A DNA stretch of 64,000 bases from NCBI GenBank assembly GCA_037833965.1, contig AP031357.1, positions 8,452,001-8,516,000 of the forward strand, in the 5' to 3' direction. Every line of letters starts with the position of its first letter. Within the stretch, counting starts at the first letter, position 1. Under the pieces are notes generated by a model that saw only the letters and a program-made list of their open reading frames with translations, did not search any database and was not told the DNA's origin. The translations under genes and the position numbers were made by a program. Origin of the DNA: Marchantia polymorpha subsp. ruderalis (lineage: Eukaryota; Streptophyta; Marchantiopsida; Marchantiales; Marchantiaceae). Of the stretch, positions 20,430 to 33,200 are shown in pieces.

Positions 20430-23122
20430 GACTTCAGTTTAAGGTGGGTGAAAGTAACAAAGGGCGTGAGGGAGGGGACCCACACTTTTGGTGCGACCGA
20501 TGTACGCCGACATGAAGACGATCGATCATTCACACTGTGATGGCATGAAGAATCGTACCTGCAGATCTGCTGATGATTCGGATCCGGAACTTGTGAATAG
20601 ATGTGAAGCTAGAACGTTGCAGAACAGTGTTGCATTACTGCGTCGCAATCGAGACAGTTGGGTGAATGTGGTATCGATTTGGAGGGTTCTGCGGATGATG
20701 ACATGGTCACGTGATGAAAGCGAATAAACTCTTTTGCGTGCTGTTAATGATGCCATCTGATCGTCATCGTTTCGATTTCGTCCACCTTTTTGGACTGGGG
20801 CCTGATGTCGACGAACTGACAAGCGGTCATTGCCTCAGCTTTATATTCATACATTTGTTCTTTTCGGTGATGACATTGTTCTTACATCTCTTCGTATTGC
20901 GAAGCTAGTACATCTGGGGCTCGTATCAATTTCTCTCTGCAATCCACACAAGATTTGTACTCTCTCCTAGAAAATTTCATCAACAATCTCTTCTGTATTG
21001 TCAGGCTTATTCACCTGCAGTGTTTAAATACGGTTTTGTGGATAGATGTGAAGTTTCGTAATGTCATCACATAATCAACAAAGTTAGTCACAAGTTCGAA
21101 CCTATCCCTTTGAGCAACATACCCTTTTGATGAATGTGAACATCTATATATATGAGGTTTAATACAGATATATAATGTAATATATATATATATATATATA
21201 TATTATAAAATAAATTATCTTCTCACAAAACTAAGGTTTTTCAAGAAATGAATGTGATATATAACTCATAAATAATATAATCGTTAAATGAATTAAATGA
21301 CTTAGAGAAATATTAGAATTGACACGTAGAAACATCAAAGTATAACTTGACCAGTTAATCCTGTCGATAATACATGATGGATTCGATGCAATGATTATCC
21401 TCATGAGAGATTATTCAATTGACTGATATTCTACTTACCCGATGGAGTCAAACACAGCGCATGTTCAAGTAAGATGCAAAATAAAGAAGCAAACAAAAGA
21501 AAGAACTACGGATCGCAACAACGTTCCGCCTTGCCGTGGTCGACGGTACTAAGTGGTTGTTGCGAGGATGGTGCAGAGACATAAAAGTCAGTGATCGCTA
21601 TTGGAGTCGGCTATGGAGCCTACGCACCCTAACTCAGCAAGAATATAGTTACTGAGCAGCTCAGATGATTTGTCCTACTGGCAGGCCTCGAATGCACTTT
21701 CTTCACATGGGCCCAAATTCGATCCACAACGACGGACACACTTACGTACTTCACTATGATCCACGAGATGCGGAGGTCCGTAACTCATTGAAGGACAACG
21801 CCATTCACGTAAGAACGCTGGAGCCATCTAAGACGTAAATCGAACCTCGAGTCTAGCGTGCATTCATTCAACGCACGTAGAGCTGAAGTCGATGAACTAT
21901 AAAATAACTTTCCAGATGTTTCTGGATATCTGTCCGGCTAATGACCTGAAGGACTGGTGCACCATTTAATAAGATTCACAGGAAGCACTCAAGTCATTCC
22001 TCTCGTATGAACCTGTATTTTCGTGTTGTGTTGTTTGGAGTCACAAGGATTGACAACTTGAAAAGAACTTCTGAAGATAGTCAAACTTTACTTCGAAGGT
22101 GTATATTTACGTCTATAAATATGTGTTCTCATTCCATATCATTACCGTCTCAACTGCTGGAGAGAGGTTTAGGGTTTCCTCTCGTAGTCATCTTATACTT
22201 GAGCTTTGTCTGACTAAACACTGGACATGGAGTTGTCTGAGACTCTTGTAAGTTCATCCAAGTTTTTACTGTTCGCTTAATCGCCTTGCTGAGGTCTGGC
22301 TGCCCTATAATCAAGCGGACGAAGAAAAGCATTGTAAAAATACCAAATATGAAGCTGACCCCGCCTATCGTAATTAATTAATGACCTCCCTTTCGTAAAT
22401 ACTTCAGTTCCATCAAATTGACTTTGTACACCTTTAGATTATTTCCTTCTATCTCGCTCCCATTTCACGAAGTTGGTCAGAATACTGAATATTATCGGGC
22501 CTTGGATCTCTCTGACCCTCATGACCAGATCATCTCTGCGATCAACGAATTTATGGTGCATTAGCAGGCAAGGATAGTAATTTCGTAAGACTGTTTATGG
22601 GTATTATCATATGTGCATTCCTCTTGCAAAGAGGAAATCGAGGCCTCTGAGTACGGAAGGCTGCTGCGCATGCCGACTGACCAGTGCAACAGATCATCGG
22701 GAAATATGAGGCACAACGTTTGTCATTGTCTTCTATGAAGTGACAGTACTCTAAAGAGTTAAGCAACGGAATCAAATTTGGAGCTTATCCACCACACGAT
22801 TATTTATGCCGCGGCTTATTTAATGTCCTCATTCAGTCATGTCCGATATCGGTTTTAAGTTGCTAAAGCAAAATTGTTTCTGCTGCTCAGTCGACGCACA
22901 CTGTACAAGTTCTGACAGCAAGCTTAAGCTATTGTCAGTATTCTCAATCTGTAAAAACTAATGGTAAATGGTATAAAGACCGACTGTGCTCTTATAGCGG
23001 CTTCGTCGTTACCTCGCTCTCAAGATAAAGAGGTCCTGACGTGAACGATAAATACGAGGCGGACTACGCACCTTTTGGAATCTTCTCAACTCTAAATTCA
23101 CTTTCACCTTCACTTCCAGTGC
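20430..23122. other. Gene-poor stretch
   Basis: Only short, unconvincing frames are present. There is a (TA)n microsatellite at about 21178-21203. Nothing else is recognised. Confidence 0.5.
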
Positions 23123-23397
23123 CCAGTGTCAATCAATCGTGTTGAGTAACTGACAAAGGCCACTTTCCTCCGTGGCATTTGATAATGGTGTTTATATTTC
23201 TAAGAGCATTGCAGATCATTAGCGCCATGAATGTGTTCTGGGATGCATATTCACGCAACGCGGTCGGTTTTCTCTCCTTCAGGCGTTCATAGCACAATAA
23301 TGATCTGCAATCCTCTTAGACATACATACACCGTGATCAAATGCCACGAAGGAAACTGGCAAATTGCCAGTTACATAACACGATCCATTGACTCTGG
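23123..23397. repeat. Long imperfect inverted repeat (about 97-bp arms)
   Basis: The arm at 23123-23220 pairs with 23299-23397 around a 78-base loop. Matching segments include TCGTGGCATTTGAT-type and GATTGCAGATCATT-type blocks on the two sides, with scattered mismatches and very few gaps. The transcript would fold into one long hairpin. It may be a foldback or MITE-type element, or a young MIRNA-like locus; no flanking target duplication was identified. Confidence 0.8.
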
Positions 23398-23733
23398 AAA
23401 GGGGCATCCTTAGAAGGCCAATCGCTAGTCCATAAGTTAATCCAAAACAAGATTAGAGAAGTTACTAAGGATGCTTAATGATTTTCTAATACAAAAGATG
23501 AAACAATGAAACAATTGTGATCATCTGAAGCTAGTTAAAGTATTATAAACTTGCATTGTCACCAAGCCTCTTCCTTTAGTCTCTTATAAAAAGCGTGATA
23601 TTAACTAGAATCGATATTCATTTGTATGACTCGTCATTTGTGTTCAGAATTTGAGAATGTAATGGAACAATCAAAACCAAGGCTTATGTCCTAGAAATAT
23701 CAAAGTGATCACTCATTCAGCAAGAGAAATAAA

Positions 23734-23741
23734 GGTATGAT
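23734..23741. repeat. Left 8-bp target-site duplication of hAT element
   Basis: GGTATGAT here and GTTATGAT at 26539-26546 flank the element and match at 7 of 8 positions. An 8-bp target duplication is diagnostic of the hAT superfamily. Confidence 0.75.
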
Positions 23742-26538
23742 CAGGCTTGCTTATAAGAGGCGATCGCCTAAATTAGCTTAATATAGGCGTCGTTTCAGAA
23801 TGAATTTAGGCGGTAGACACATTTAGTCAAGATTGAAGGCCAATTTTGTTTTATCCGTGCAACAAGATGTGTATTACCGATCAATTGATTGATTTGTAAT
23901 CTAGATGCGAGGTCGCTCCTCAATTATCACAATCCGCAAGTGCCTTGATTTGCATATACTGCTTCGCCTGTAGCACATCTTCAAGTCCAAAGTCTGAAAA
24001 ATTCTTGCGGTGATCACCTTTCTCCCACCTCAGATTAGACAAGTCAAACTCCACTATACTCGTGCTAGGAAATATAGTTGCAATGCCACCACAAAACAAT
24101 TCAATGCAATATAGTTGCAATGCCACCACAAAACTCAACCAAGTTTGGAAACCCAACACTAAGTAAGAGCCAAGCACTGTCAAAAGATTTTTTTTGGTTA
24201 CAGCCATCAATGCTACTTTGCAACACATGCTCATTGCGGTAAGCTTGAAGAAGAGCTTTATGCTTGTTGGCAATAACGTCTATTTGTGTCATCGAGTATC
24301 AATGCTGTAGGCGAAAGCTCTATCTACGAACCTTGCGAATGAAGTCTGCAACGGAAGCGTGAACAAGCTATTGTGGTAAAACAAGTGGTAACGCGAGTGG
24401 ATCAACGAATGGGTTCTTGTAAGCATTGTGCTGCACAACAATTCTTTCAATGCAACCACATCCTTCGACGAAGATTAGACCAACATCTTGCAACAACTCG
24501 TTACGCTCCATCTCATCGGTAGCATCAAGAACGCCTCAATCCACGATGCGAGTCCTACGACAAATTCTTGCACGTTCAGAAGTGTGAGCGGTTACCGACC
24601 CCTGATGATATGCGTTGTCACATTCAAGACAGAACTCATTTCTTTTGTTAGCGGGCCATTAATACATAGATCTTTGATGAAAGTGCCAACAAGAGCATCG
24701 AGCTCCGCATGCTATTGCGATATTAGGGTCGTCAGGCCTTGAATCTTGCACAAGGTTTTGACGCTATTCATCGTGAAGGTATCTATGGCAAGACAGTACA
24801 TCCACCAAAGTTGAGGTAGGGCACTCGCAAGTTGCTTCAACATAATGTAAGCTAGGAGCTCATGCCGGTGCTTCTTGAACGGAGTTGTAACCTTGTATGT
24901 AGAAAGTCAACGATTTACAACATGAGGCCATGTCGCACTCATTTCTGCTATCAGGTTCTTCTGCCACGTGAGATGCAAAATCCGTCATCACAAAAAAAGT
25001 ATCATTCCTTCAAAACTACATTCATGATGTGCTGCATAATAAGATCGAGCTGGTGCGCTTTGCATCAGATTCGGATTAGATCACAATCATTATGAAGTTC
25101 TACGTGAAGCCTTGTTACGATGCCAGTGACACGTCATATCATATTTCAAGCTCCATCTCTCAACATGCTAAAAAGAAAAATCCTACAATGAGTGCAAAGT
25201 ACGTCAAGAAACTGAGAAATCATGTTCAACATGACTTTGCATGTGTTTCGTTCAAAAATTGGCAGTGCGCACCCGCGCAGGTTGACAACAACGTGCTTAT
25301 TCTTCACATACACACAAAGAGGAACATCCAAATATGATGTGCTCTGGTGCGATGCTGAGTCTAGCGCTAACAATAAAGTCCAAGTTTTTTTCAGGAGCTT
25401 TGATAGGCGTTGAAAGTTGGCGGCACAAACTATCATAACGAAACTGATGACATTCTCACGAAAGCAAGAATGCAGCGACTGAGCAGATAGGACTTGATAT
25501 GTCTCGCCGATGATGTTCGTTGTCATATGGAACGATGCTCCACACGCGACATATCAAATGGCAAGGTTGAAGAGCTGGGTTTTGGATTTCGCGATTGTGA
25601 CAATATAGGAAGAGGGCACTTTGTCATCATTATCTGCTGGCTCATTGCGTTTGAAAAGTGCCATTGCTCGCTCTTTTGTCTTCACAGCACTGGCACGACG
25701 GTTAGCAACCACAATCTCACGTTCAGCCTCACCTCCAAATGCAAGCTCTTGCTCGTCGTTATCGTCAACATCACTAGTCTCCTCCTCCGTTGAATACATC
25801 ATCTCACTGACGATTACTTCAACGATGACTTTGTCGATGATAAAGACAATCTCACGATTGCCCGCAACTTAAGAGACAAATTGAACCCTGAGAGTGCTTC
25901 TGAAATGGACCTCGACGTCATCGAAGAAATGTTCTCGCTCCGCTTTTGATCGCAGCTTTTCATAGTGTACAAATTCGACAGCGTGTTGAATCTTCGTGTG
26001 AAGATCGCAACCTTTCATAGTGTACAAATTCGACAGCGTGTTGATTCTTCATGTGAAGCTCAATGTTGTCGTAGCAAAATGGTGCACTCCAACCTTGCAC
26101 GTTGGTTGTGATCTTGCGCTTCACACCAACGTTCTTCTCACGACTGAACATGATACAGAAAACACACAGCACCCTGCTAACGACTAAAGTAGAAGCACAG
26201 CGCAAGACAGCTTTCAAACCATATCTATCATCATTGGCCTTTACAGAGGCAGAGTTGCGCTTGTTCTTCGACATTGAACTTGTTATCAAAGCAGTCTAAT
26301 GGGGATATAATTATGGTCTCAAGGGCCTTAATTTAGTAGCAGTCTCAAGGGCCTTTAAGTTAGGCACCTCAAAAGAATTAAGAGTCATTAAGAATTAAGA
26401 GCTTCATTAAGGTATGGCCATGGTCTCAAGGGCCTTAATTTAATAGCAGTCTTGAGGGGCTTAATTTAGACGCCTCACAAGAATTATTTTAGGTAATTTA
26501 GGCGCCAAAAACTCTTAACGCCTATTATAAGCAGGCTG
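23742..26538 (-). mobile_element. Decayed hAT-superfamily DNA transposon
   Basis: The terminal inverted repeats are CAGGCTTGCTTATAAGAGGC at 23742-23761 and, on the other strand, CAGCCTGCTTATAATAGGCG at 26538-26519. They start with CAG as is usual for hAT elements and are flanked by an 8-bp duplication. The minus strand encodes broken transposase pieces in the right order. The right subterminal region holds a duplicated unit (GGTCTCAAGGGCCTTAATTT at 26315 and 26422, period 107 bp). Further small internal duplications are at about 24070/24107 and 25963/26016. The frame is interrupted by several stops and shifts, so the copy should be non-autonomous. Confidence 0.85.
23920..26289 (-). pseudogene. 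hAT transposase pseudogene (BED finger, catalytic core, C-terminal region)
   Basis: Pieces read on the minus strand, in transcription order: a BED-type zinc finger at 26289-25960 (CVFC, then LHMKNQH, giving Cys-x2-Cys and His-x4-His); an acidic linker at 25802-25554; the start of the RNase H-like core at 25526-25146, with ALDSASHQSTSYLDV (the presumed first catalytic Asp) and a later RDGA; and a C-terminal piece at 24273-23920 with LSNLRWEKGDHRKN and FGLEDVLQAKQ, like the C-terminal hAT region. Between about 25140 and 24280 no frame stays open. The pieces lie in different frames, so no intact transposase remains. Part of the disruption could be introns rather than decay. Confidence 0.75.
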
Positions 26539-26546
26539 GTTATGAT

Positions 26547-29500
26547 ATATCATTGCAACATATAAAACCAATTGATAGAGTAAAAATGAAAAAATCTAGA
26601 TATAATTATTATATTTGATGTTTGTTACTCAGCAGCACGATGTAGAATGAATCATAATTACATATTTGTTATTAGATATGAAGCAACTGCAGATTACTAA
26701 TTTGTTTTTGTTACATGTATAAAACATATGATTTAAAAAATGCTCAAAAAAATTTGGTTTTAAATTCATTAAAAAAATTTGCAATTTGTTGATAGAAAAA
26801 TTTCAATTGTAAATTGATCATTAATTAATTCTTGCATCTTGCCAAAAATCACGTGATAGATACAAGATGAATAAAATCAATATCACATTATCTGAAATGG
26901 AATTAGGAAAAAAATTTATTGAACTAGCCAAATTTATTGAATATTCAATTATATTTCCAAAAAAATAATTTCTTTTTCTTTAATCATTAAAAATTATGTA
27001 AATAAAATTAAGAGTCAGCAAAATGAATCTGAGTTAGATCCACTCAAAAAGTTATATGATATATATATATATATATGTTTCATTCTTTGAAATGAAAAGC
27101 TTGATTGTAATATCGTTTGTTTGCAATAAATCTCAGATTTTTCAAATTAAAAAAAATCTATCGAGTATTTCGTATAAAAACAACAAGAGTGCGATTTCAA
27201 AAACGTAGTTAAACCCAAAAATGAAATGAGTTCATTTCAGTGATGTATAATTTTAAATCAGTTGACAGTTGTTGATTAATAAACGTTCTAATAAGAGTAC
27301 TACTTAACATCACAGTTCATAAACTGCCTCTATTTTAGAAAAATTCTGGTTCAACTTTTTTAACAAGTTACATATATGTATTCTCGTATGACTAACTCAA
27401 GGACATAAACCAAATGTTGTCTGAGTGTTTTTTTTCTAAATGTTCTCTCTGATAAAAGACTTTTTCGCTATTTTGTTATAAATTCAAGAATAGTATATAT
27501 CAAACCTTAAACCTAGTTAGTTTAATTTTTAAGAAAAAACTTGCAAAAGAATATAATTAATTTTCCAAAGAAAAAGAGAATCTGAACTCAGATTTCATAT
27601 AAGAATTAGTTTAGGCATCAAATTATGAATTTGTAAATATGTTTCCTCACAAATTAATTTCTAGCGAGAAAAAAATTTAATAATTTTAGATTGAATGTTC
27701 AAAAGAAAATCTTAAATCTCAAATCTCAAATCCAAAAGTAAATAAAGTTAAACAGAATGTATTTTTACTTTTTCTTTTTTATTCAAATTTTAACTTACCA
27801 TGTTCTAATGATTAGTGCAATTATCATTAATTTTTGAATTGTGAAAATACACCAATGCAAACAGAAAATACACTACTCGTTATTTCTTTACCAGTAAATT
27901 GACTATTCATAAATAGTGTAGATAAAATTCACATCGTTCTTATCAAAAAATTGTATGATCATACAATTTCACTTTTTTCATATATTATTGAAATTTTTAT
28001 TAATATATTTTATGTTTTAATTTATTTTGTGATAATAAAAAACTAATTGATATATATGTGTGTATATACAACTATATTTAATAATATATTTAGACATATA
28101 ATATATTTTAATTTCACATAACACTTTTAGTAAAAACTTTGTAATTTCTAAGTAAGTAACCTGAAAATGACAAAACATATATTATTTTGTGTTTTAGTAA
28201 AGATTAATTATTCTTGTATACAGAACCCGAAAATATCCAACCGCATGTTTTAATGTCAATGTTATCTATGTTATTATTTCAATTTTTGATTCTTGGTACA
28301 ATAAGATTTCGCTATAAAATTACTGTATTAAATAAAAACTTAAAAAATATTATAAAGTATAAATAAAAACTTAAAAATATTATAAAGTATAAATAAAAAT
28401 TTCGAATATAATAATTTACTTTCTCAAAAAAATAAATAGAATTAAAAAATTCTGATTGTGAAAGTCTTTTTCAATAATTAATACCTAATAAATAAATCGG
28501 TGTATATCCTATATGATTAATATTTATCAGTTTTTAAATATAGAATGTTATAATATTATAGAAAAATAAATTAACTTTCACAATTTTATATTAAAATACA
28601 AATGTTCAAAGTAAATATATTTAGAACAGAAGTCAGTTTTATGTAATAAGAATGGAATAAGAAATGAATTCCAACAAGCATTGACCGAATACAAACCACG
28701 GGTAGCAAAGCACATTTCAAATTGAGGTCGCCTTGCGTATTGATTTCACATCAGTTGCATTAGTGTACTTTCGATTTGCAATTTTTTGTGTATTCTGTCT
28801 TTGACTGTCAAGTATACACCCTTTGCCAAATAATCTTAAAATGTCAAAAGATATACCGTAACTCTTCGTATTTAATAATATCATCAATTTCGCCTCTTCT
28901 TTTGATACATAATAACAAGAGTACATGAGCTTATTGTTCTAGTTATGTTTTAGAGAGAAGAGTTCTCTCCGTGAACTGGATTTATACAATGAAAATAAAT
29001 TTAACTACCAAAAAATATTAACCCAACCTGTAATATTATGTGGAGAGTATCTTTTAATGAAAACAAGTACAAACCACTCGATATAAACAGGAAAGGTGTA
29101 CAGCTTTCGCGTCGGATGTAACCAACTCGGTTAACGTGTCAAGACAGTTCCTATTGTACGTGCATTTCAGCGTACATTCTGAAATTCAACTCCTCGTAAC
29201 AAAATGATAAGACCTGGACAAACACGTTGAGCAGCTCCAAATTGCTACGGTGAGTGAACAACGTTATCATGGAAAAGATAGAACCCATTGCTTCTCTCAG
29301 CTGCAATTCGTTACACACGACGAAATGTTCAGCCACACGTGACAGACGAGACAAAGCAGAAGCTCCAAAGATCACTCATGTTTTCGATATTTCGCCCAGG
29401 CATCTTTAATGTGACCTTGTCTTGCGTAAAAACTACATTGCTATTGCTGTTTTGTGCGTTTCCACTTAGTTTGTTGGAGAATAGGAAAGTGTTGATCATT

Positions 29501-30280
29501 GTCTTTTCCTCAAGGCGAGCTCTTTTGATTACACGCTTTCAGTTATTGCCGATTCTTAAGACATTTTTTCCAACTTCAAGTTTTGGTCGCATGTCTTACA
29601 CCAAAAGGTCGTGGAGCCACTATACAGAAGAATGACATCGGCCAGAAACACTCGATACTACATGTTCAAAGACCGTCTTTGCAACCGACGACTCGTGGAG
29701 ACCAGACCAAGTGATTTATATTGTTTGCATTCGGTTTTTCCTTTCAAAGTGTGAGAGCACTGCTCAAAATTCACCACACTCGACTATTGACAGAACAGTA
29801 CTCCTTCAGAGTATCCCCACATGCAATCTGGATAGAGACCCTATACGGGAACACCTTTTTGAAAGGAAATCCTCGCTACTGTCATCAATTTTTGAAGACA
29901 GCATCAATACACTTTACCTAAAGTCGAAAGAAGACCGAAGAGTGGAAGGAAACACTCTATCCCACTGATTAATGCCGCTTAAAAGAATGATGGGTCGAAA
30001 CATCAAATCTCACTTGAGTGTTCCAAAAAAAAGGTGGAAAACCTGCTCAGTATCCTTTTGTCTCTTGGATCCTTCAGAATGTTGGTAACAGAGAGGAGTA
30101 ATGAACTGCATATTCAGATGACTTCACACTTTTACTTAGTCTGCGACAGAGATCTAAAGACAGGAGACACCTCAGCTAGTTAGAAAAACACACGAACTCA
30201 GCAAATATTGACCTTCTTAATTGATCGCAGAAAACTTCAACGATGTGGTCTGGGGAATTTTAATTACCTGATGGTACACT
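26547..30280. other. AT-rich intergenic stretch and 3' flank of the SPP gene
   Basis: 26547-28650 is extremely AT-rich, with a (TA)n run at about 27058-27077 and short direct repeats at about 28330-28400. From 28650 to 30280 base composition is more balanced and short frames occur, but none is recognised. The last few hundred bases probably include the 3' UTR of the minus-strand SPP gene. Confidence 0.5.
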
Positions 30281-33200
30281 TCAATCGGTCTTCTTGTCAC
30301 TTGTCTTTAGCTCTACCTTATCTTCTTGTGAAGACTCGGAACCCTCTTCGGCATTAGATGATTCATCAAACTCAAGAAGCTGCATTTAAAGGGAGATACC
30401 AATTAATCAGAAGTTCGACTGATGTGCTACAAGCTTCAACAGAACTAAAAACTAAAAACGACATGGGCATTGACAGGACTCACGGGTTTCACTTCTCCAT
30501 TGATGAAGCAGTGCACAGCAACAAACCCAACCACTCCGGGTACGATGTAAAGCAAAGCGGGCTGCACACACAGGAAGAATTGAGAACTTGTACAGCACAT
30601 TTCTGGAAAGTGCGTTTAAATGTCAACAAGTCATAAGCAGGTGATAATTGTTCGTGTCTCACTAGGTCATCACAAGTTTCCGATTTAATCACATATTAGT
30701 TCTTTCCTCCATGCTTCAGATGTTATAACAGAAGCACAAAATCTGGAGACCTGACCTGAGCGGCTTGGAACCAGTTCATGACCAGGATGGTGACAACCAA
30801 GCCTGCGGTGTAGCCGGCGAAGGCACTGTTGAAGTACCGATTTCCCTTCCCTCTCGATACATCGAATCGTAAGGCCAGAGCCACAAAAATTCCTGGATGT
30901 GCGATAAGTTCGTAGTAACATTGGTAAGTATCAAGGAGTATTTGGTTGGAACGGTAAAGCTGAATGTCAAGGAGTCAATGCTTCAAAACTGCAGGTAAAG
31001 GAAACCTTCCAACAACACCAATTGATAGCCCGATTTGCGGGATATGCAGATATGATGCACGCCAATGTGCAACTTCCAAATAACCTCAACAACGAAGACA
31101 AACCTGGAATAACGATGTCACCAAGGCCGAGCATGGAGTATGGTCTTGTCAAATCTCCCGTCGGAAATATCAACTGTATGAGAACATACAACACGATTTC
31201 GAAACTGTTTTCATTTGCTTATCAAGACCTTACAAAGGGAACATGCAGTAAAACAAGAAGCCAAAGGGCAATCCGAGGGCATGTACGGTCTTCAGCTGTA
31301 TCTGGAAGAGAAGACAATTTCTGTTTCTTGACATATTTACAAGTCATGATACACGGACGCTTCGATGTTTTGAAATCTCTGGTTGCACTACCAACCTTAA
31401 TAGGAGCATCAAATGACTTGGCAACGCTGACCATAACAGGAGTAAAGAAGACCCAAAATATGTCGTAGATGAATAACCCTGCCTACACCACCAAGCAGAT
31501 CAAGATTAACGGTAGCCAGATAAGCAATTCAAGTATAAGGTGATAGCTTAATCTACTAAGAATACAATGAAATACACCAAGGAGAATAGCCGCTACTTCG
31601 GTGCCGCTAACAAGACTTAATATAGTATGAAGTTCAGTGGCGTCAACCTGCGCTCTACTCGACAGAACTATACATAATTTATCAAAATATGAATACATCA
31701 TCATCAAAAATCTATGAGCACAGCTTCCAGCTAATACTTCTTCACTACCCATATCTCAATGGCCTCATTTAGGTGCGTACCAACAATATTGCTCCAATCT
31801 TGAAAGAACCAAGCGATAGCATTTCAATGCCCTGCAAAGGTAGCCAAAAATAAACATTAGGCGTAATATGCTTGTAAATTCATTTTGCTCTACTTCCAAC
31901 GCAGGAGATAGCGCAGTCTCCAGGATATAAGACTAAGACTTCACCCGTTTTCCATTTTTGCTTGGCTAACAAAGACGGTCATTGAGCTTCAATATGTAAC
32001 GTCATCTATTGTTCGTTCAAAATGAGAAACATGTCATCCACATGAGAAGGAAAAGGATACATAAAGAAAGTTTTATCAATTTCTGAATTCATAAAACGTG
32101 GATCTCAAAAGGAAGACAGATAATGAACCACAAACGACTGCTAGCTCTTCATTGGGATTTACATACCTGAATGGAGAAGGCCAATCCAAGTGTATTGTTC
32201 GCCAACCAGTGCTTCTTAAACACGTACCAGATACAGAAGAAGGTACCGGGAATGCCTGCAACTACCTGTGACTTCGTGAATTCTACCTCGACATCTACAA
32301 CGTCCAGTACACAGATTGTTAGATGAATAAAGTAAGCCTTAGAATAAATACGTGGACAGAACAGTAATGATGTATCTGGAACTTGAAACAATGGCCATGG
32401 ACGACACTTAATCACAGGTTCCGCTCGTATATCGCAAAGATTCGAACAGAGTAAATGGGCTTTTCTTGATGCACAACCACTTGATGAGCCAAAGCTGAAG
32501 TAACCTTGGACAAAATAGAGAAGTCTGCGTCTAACAGCATGTAACACCATGGAACTCTGCTTATCCTACATTGCGTAACAGAAACATGGACATTATCGTC
32601 CTACAAAGGATGAGGACAAACTTTTGAAGTAGGGAAGATGCCATGAAACGGCATTATCATTGTCGTTCCAACTGGGTGGAAGGAAATTTTCAATCAATGG
32701 AAGTATGGTAGCTCTGTCAGACAAGAATCGCGAATTCAGTTTGTCAGCAGATGAAGAATCATATATTATAGGATAAACGTCCCACCATGAAGTCCCAGAA
32801 AAACGAATGAGTGAGGCAATTACTAACAACCAACGATGACAAGAAGGGATTGTAGAGACATACAACAGGCAGAAGGCGATACAAGCACAACACCGAGGAA
32901 AGTGCAAGTGAAAGATTTTGGTGTACATACGATAGTGCAAGAACGCCTAGAACGAAGAAGTAGACTGTGAGAACTGTATTGATTAAATCCTTCGGTAGGA
33001 ACTTGAAAAGAAGAAACAGTGAAAGAAGAACTGCGCTGCCGATAAAGGGAAAGCGCATAGCGTGCTCCTTTGACATGGTTTCCTGAAAAATAACAGTTTA
33101 GAGCACAAAAAATGCAATGGATCACTCATGTGATCAGAGAGTAACAAGACCATTATTTTCACCGGTTCAGACGTACTACAAAGAAGGTGGCATTTGCAAC

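Noticed and set aside
21085..21125. tRNA-like T-arm (AAGTTCGAACCTATCC)
   Set aside because: No matching acceptor stem, D-arm or anticodon arm was found upstream at the right distances.
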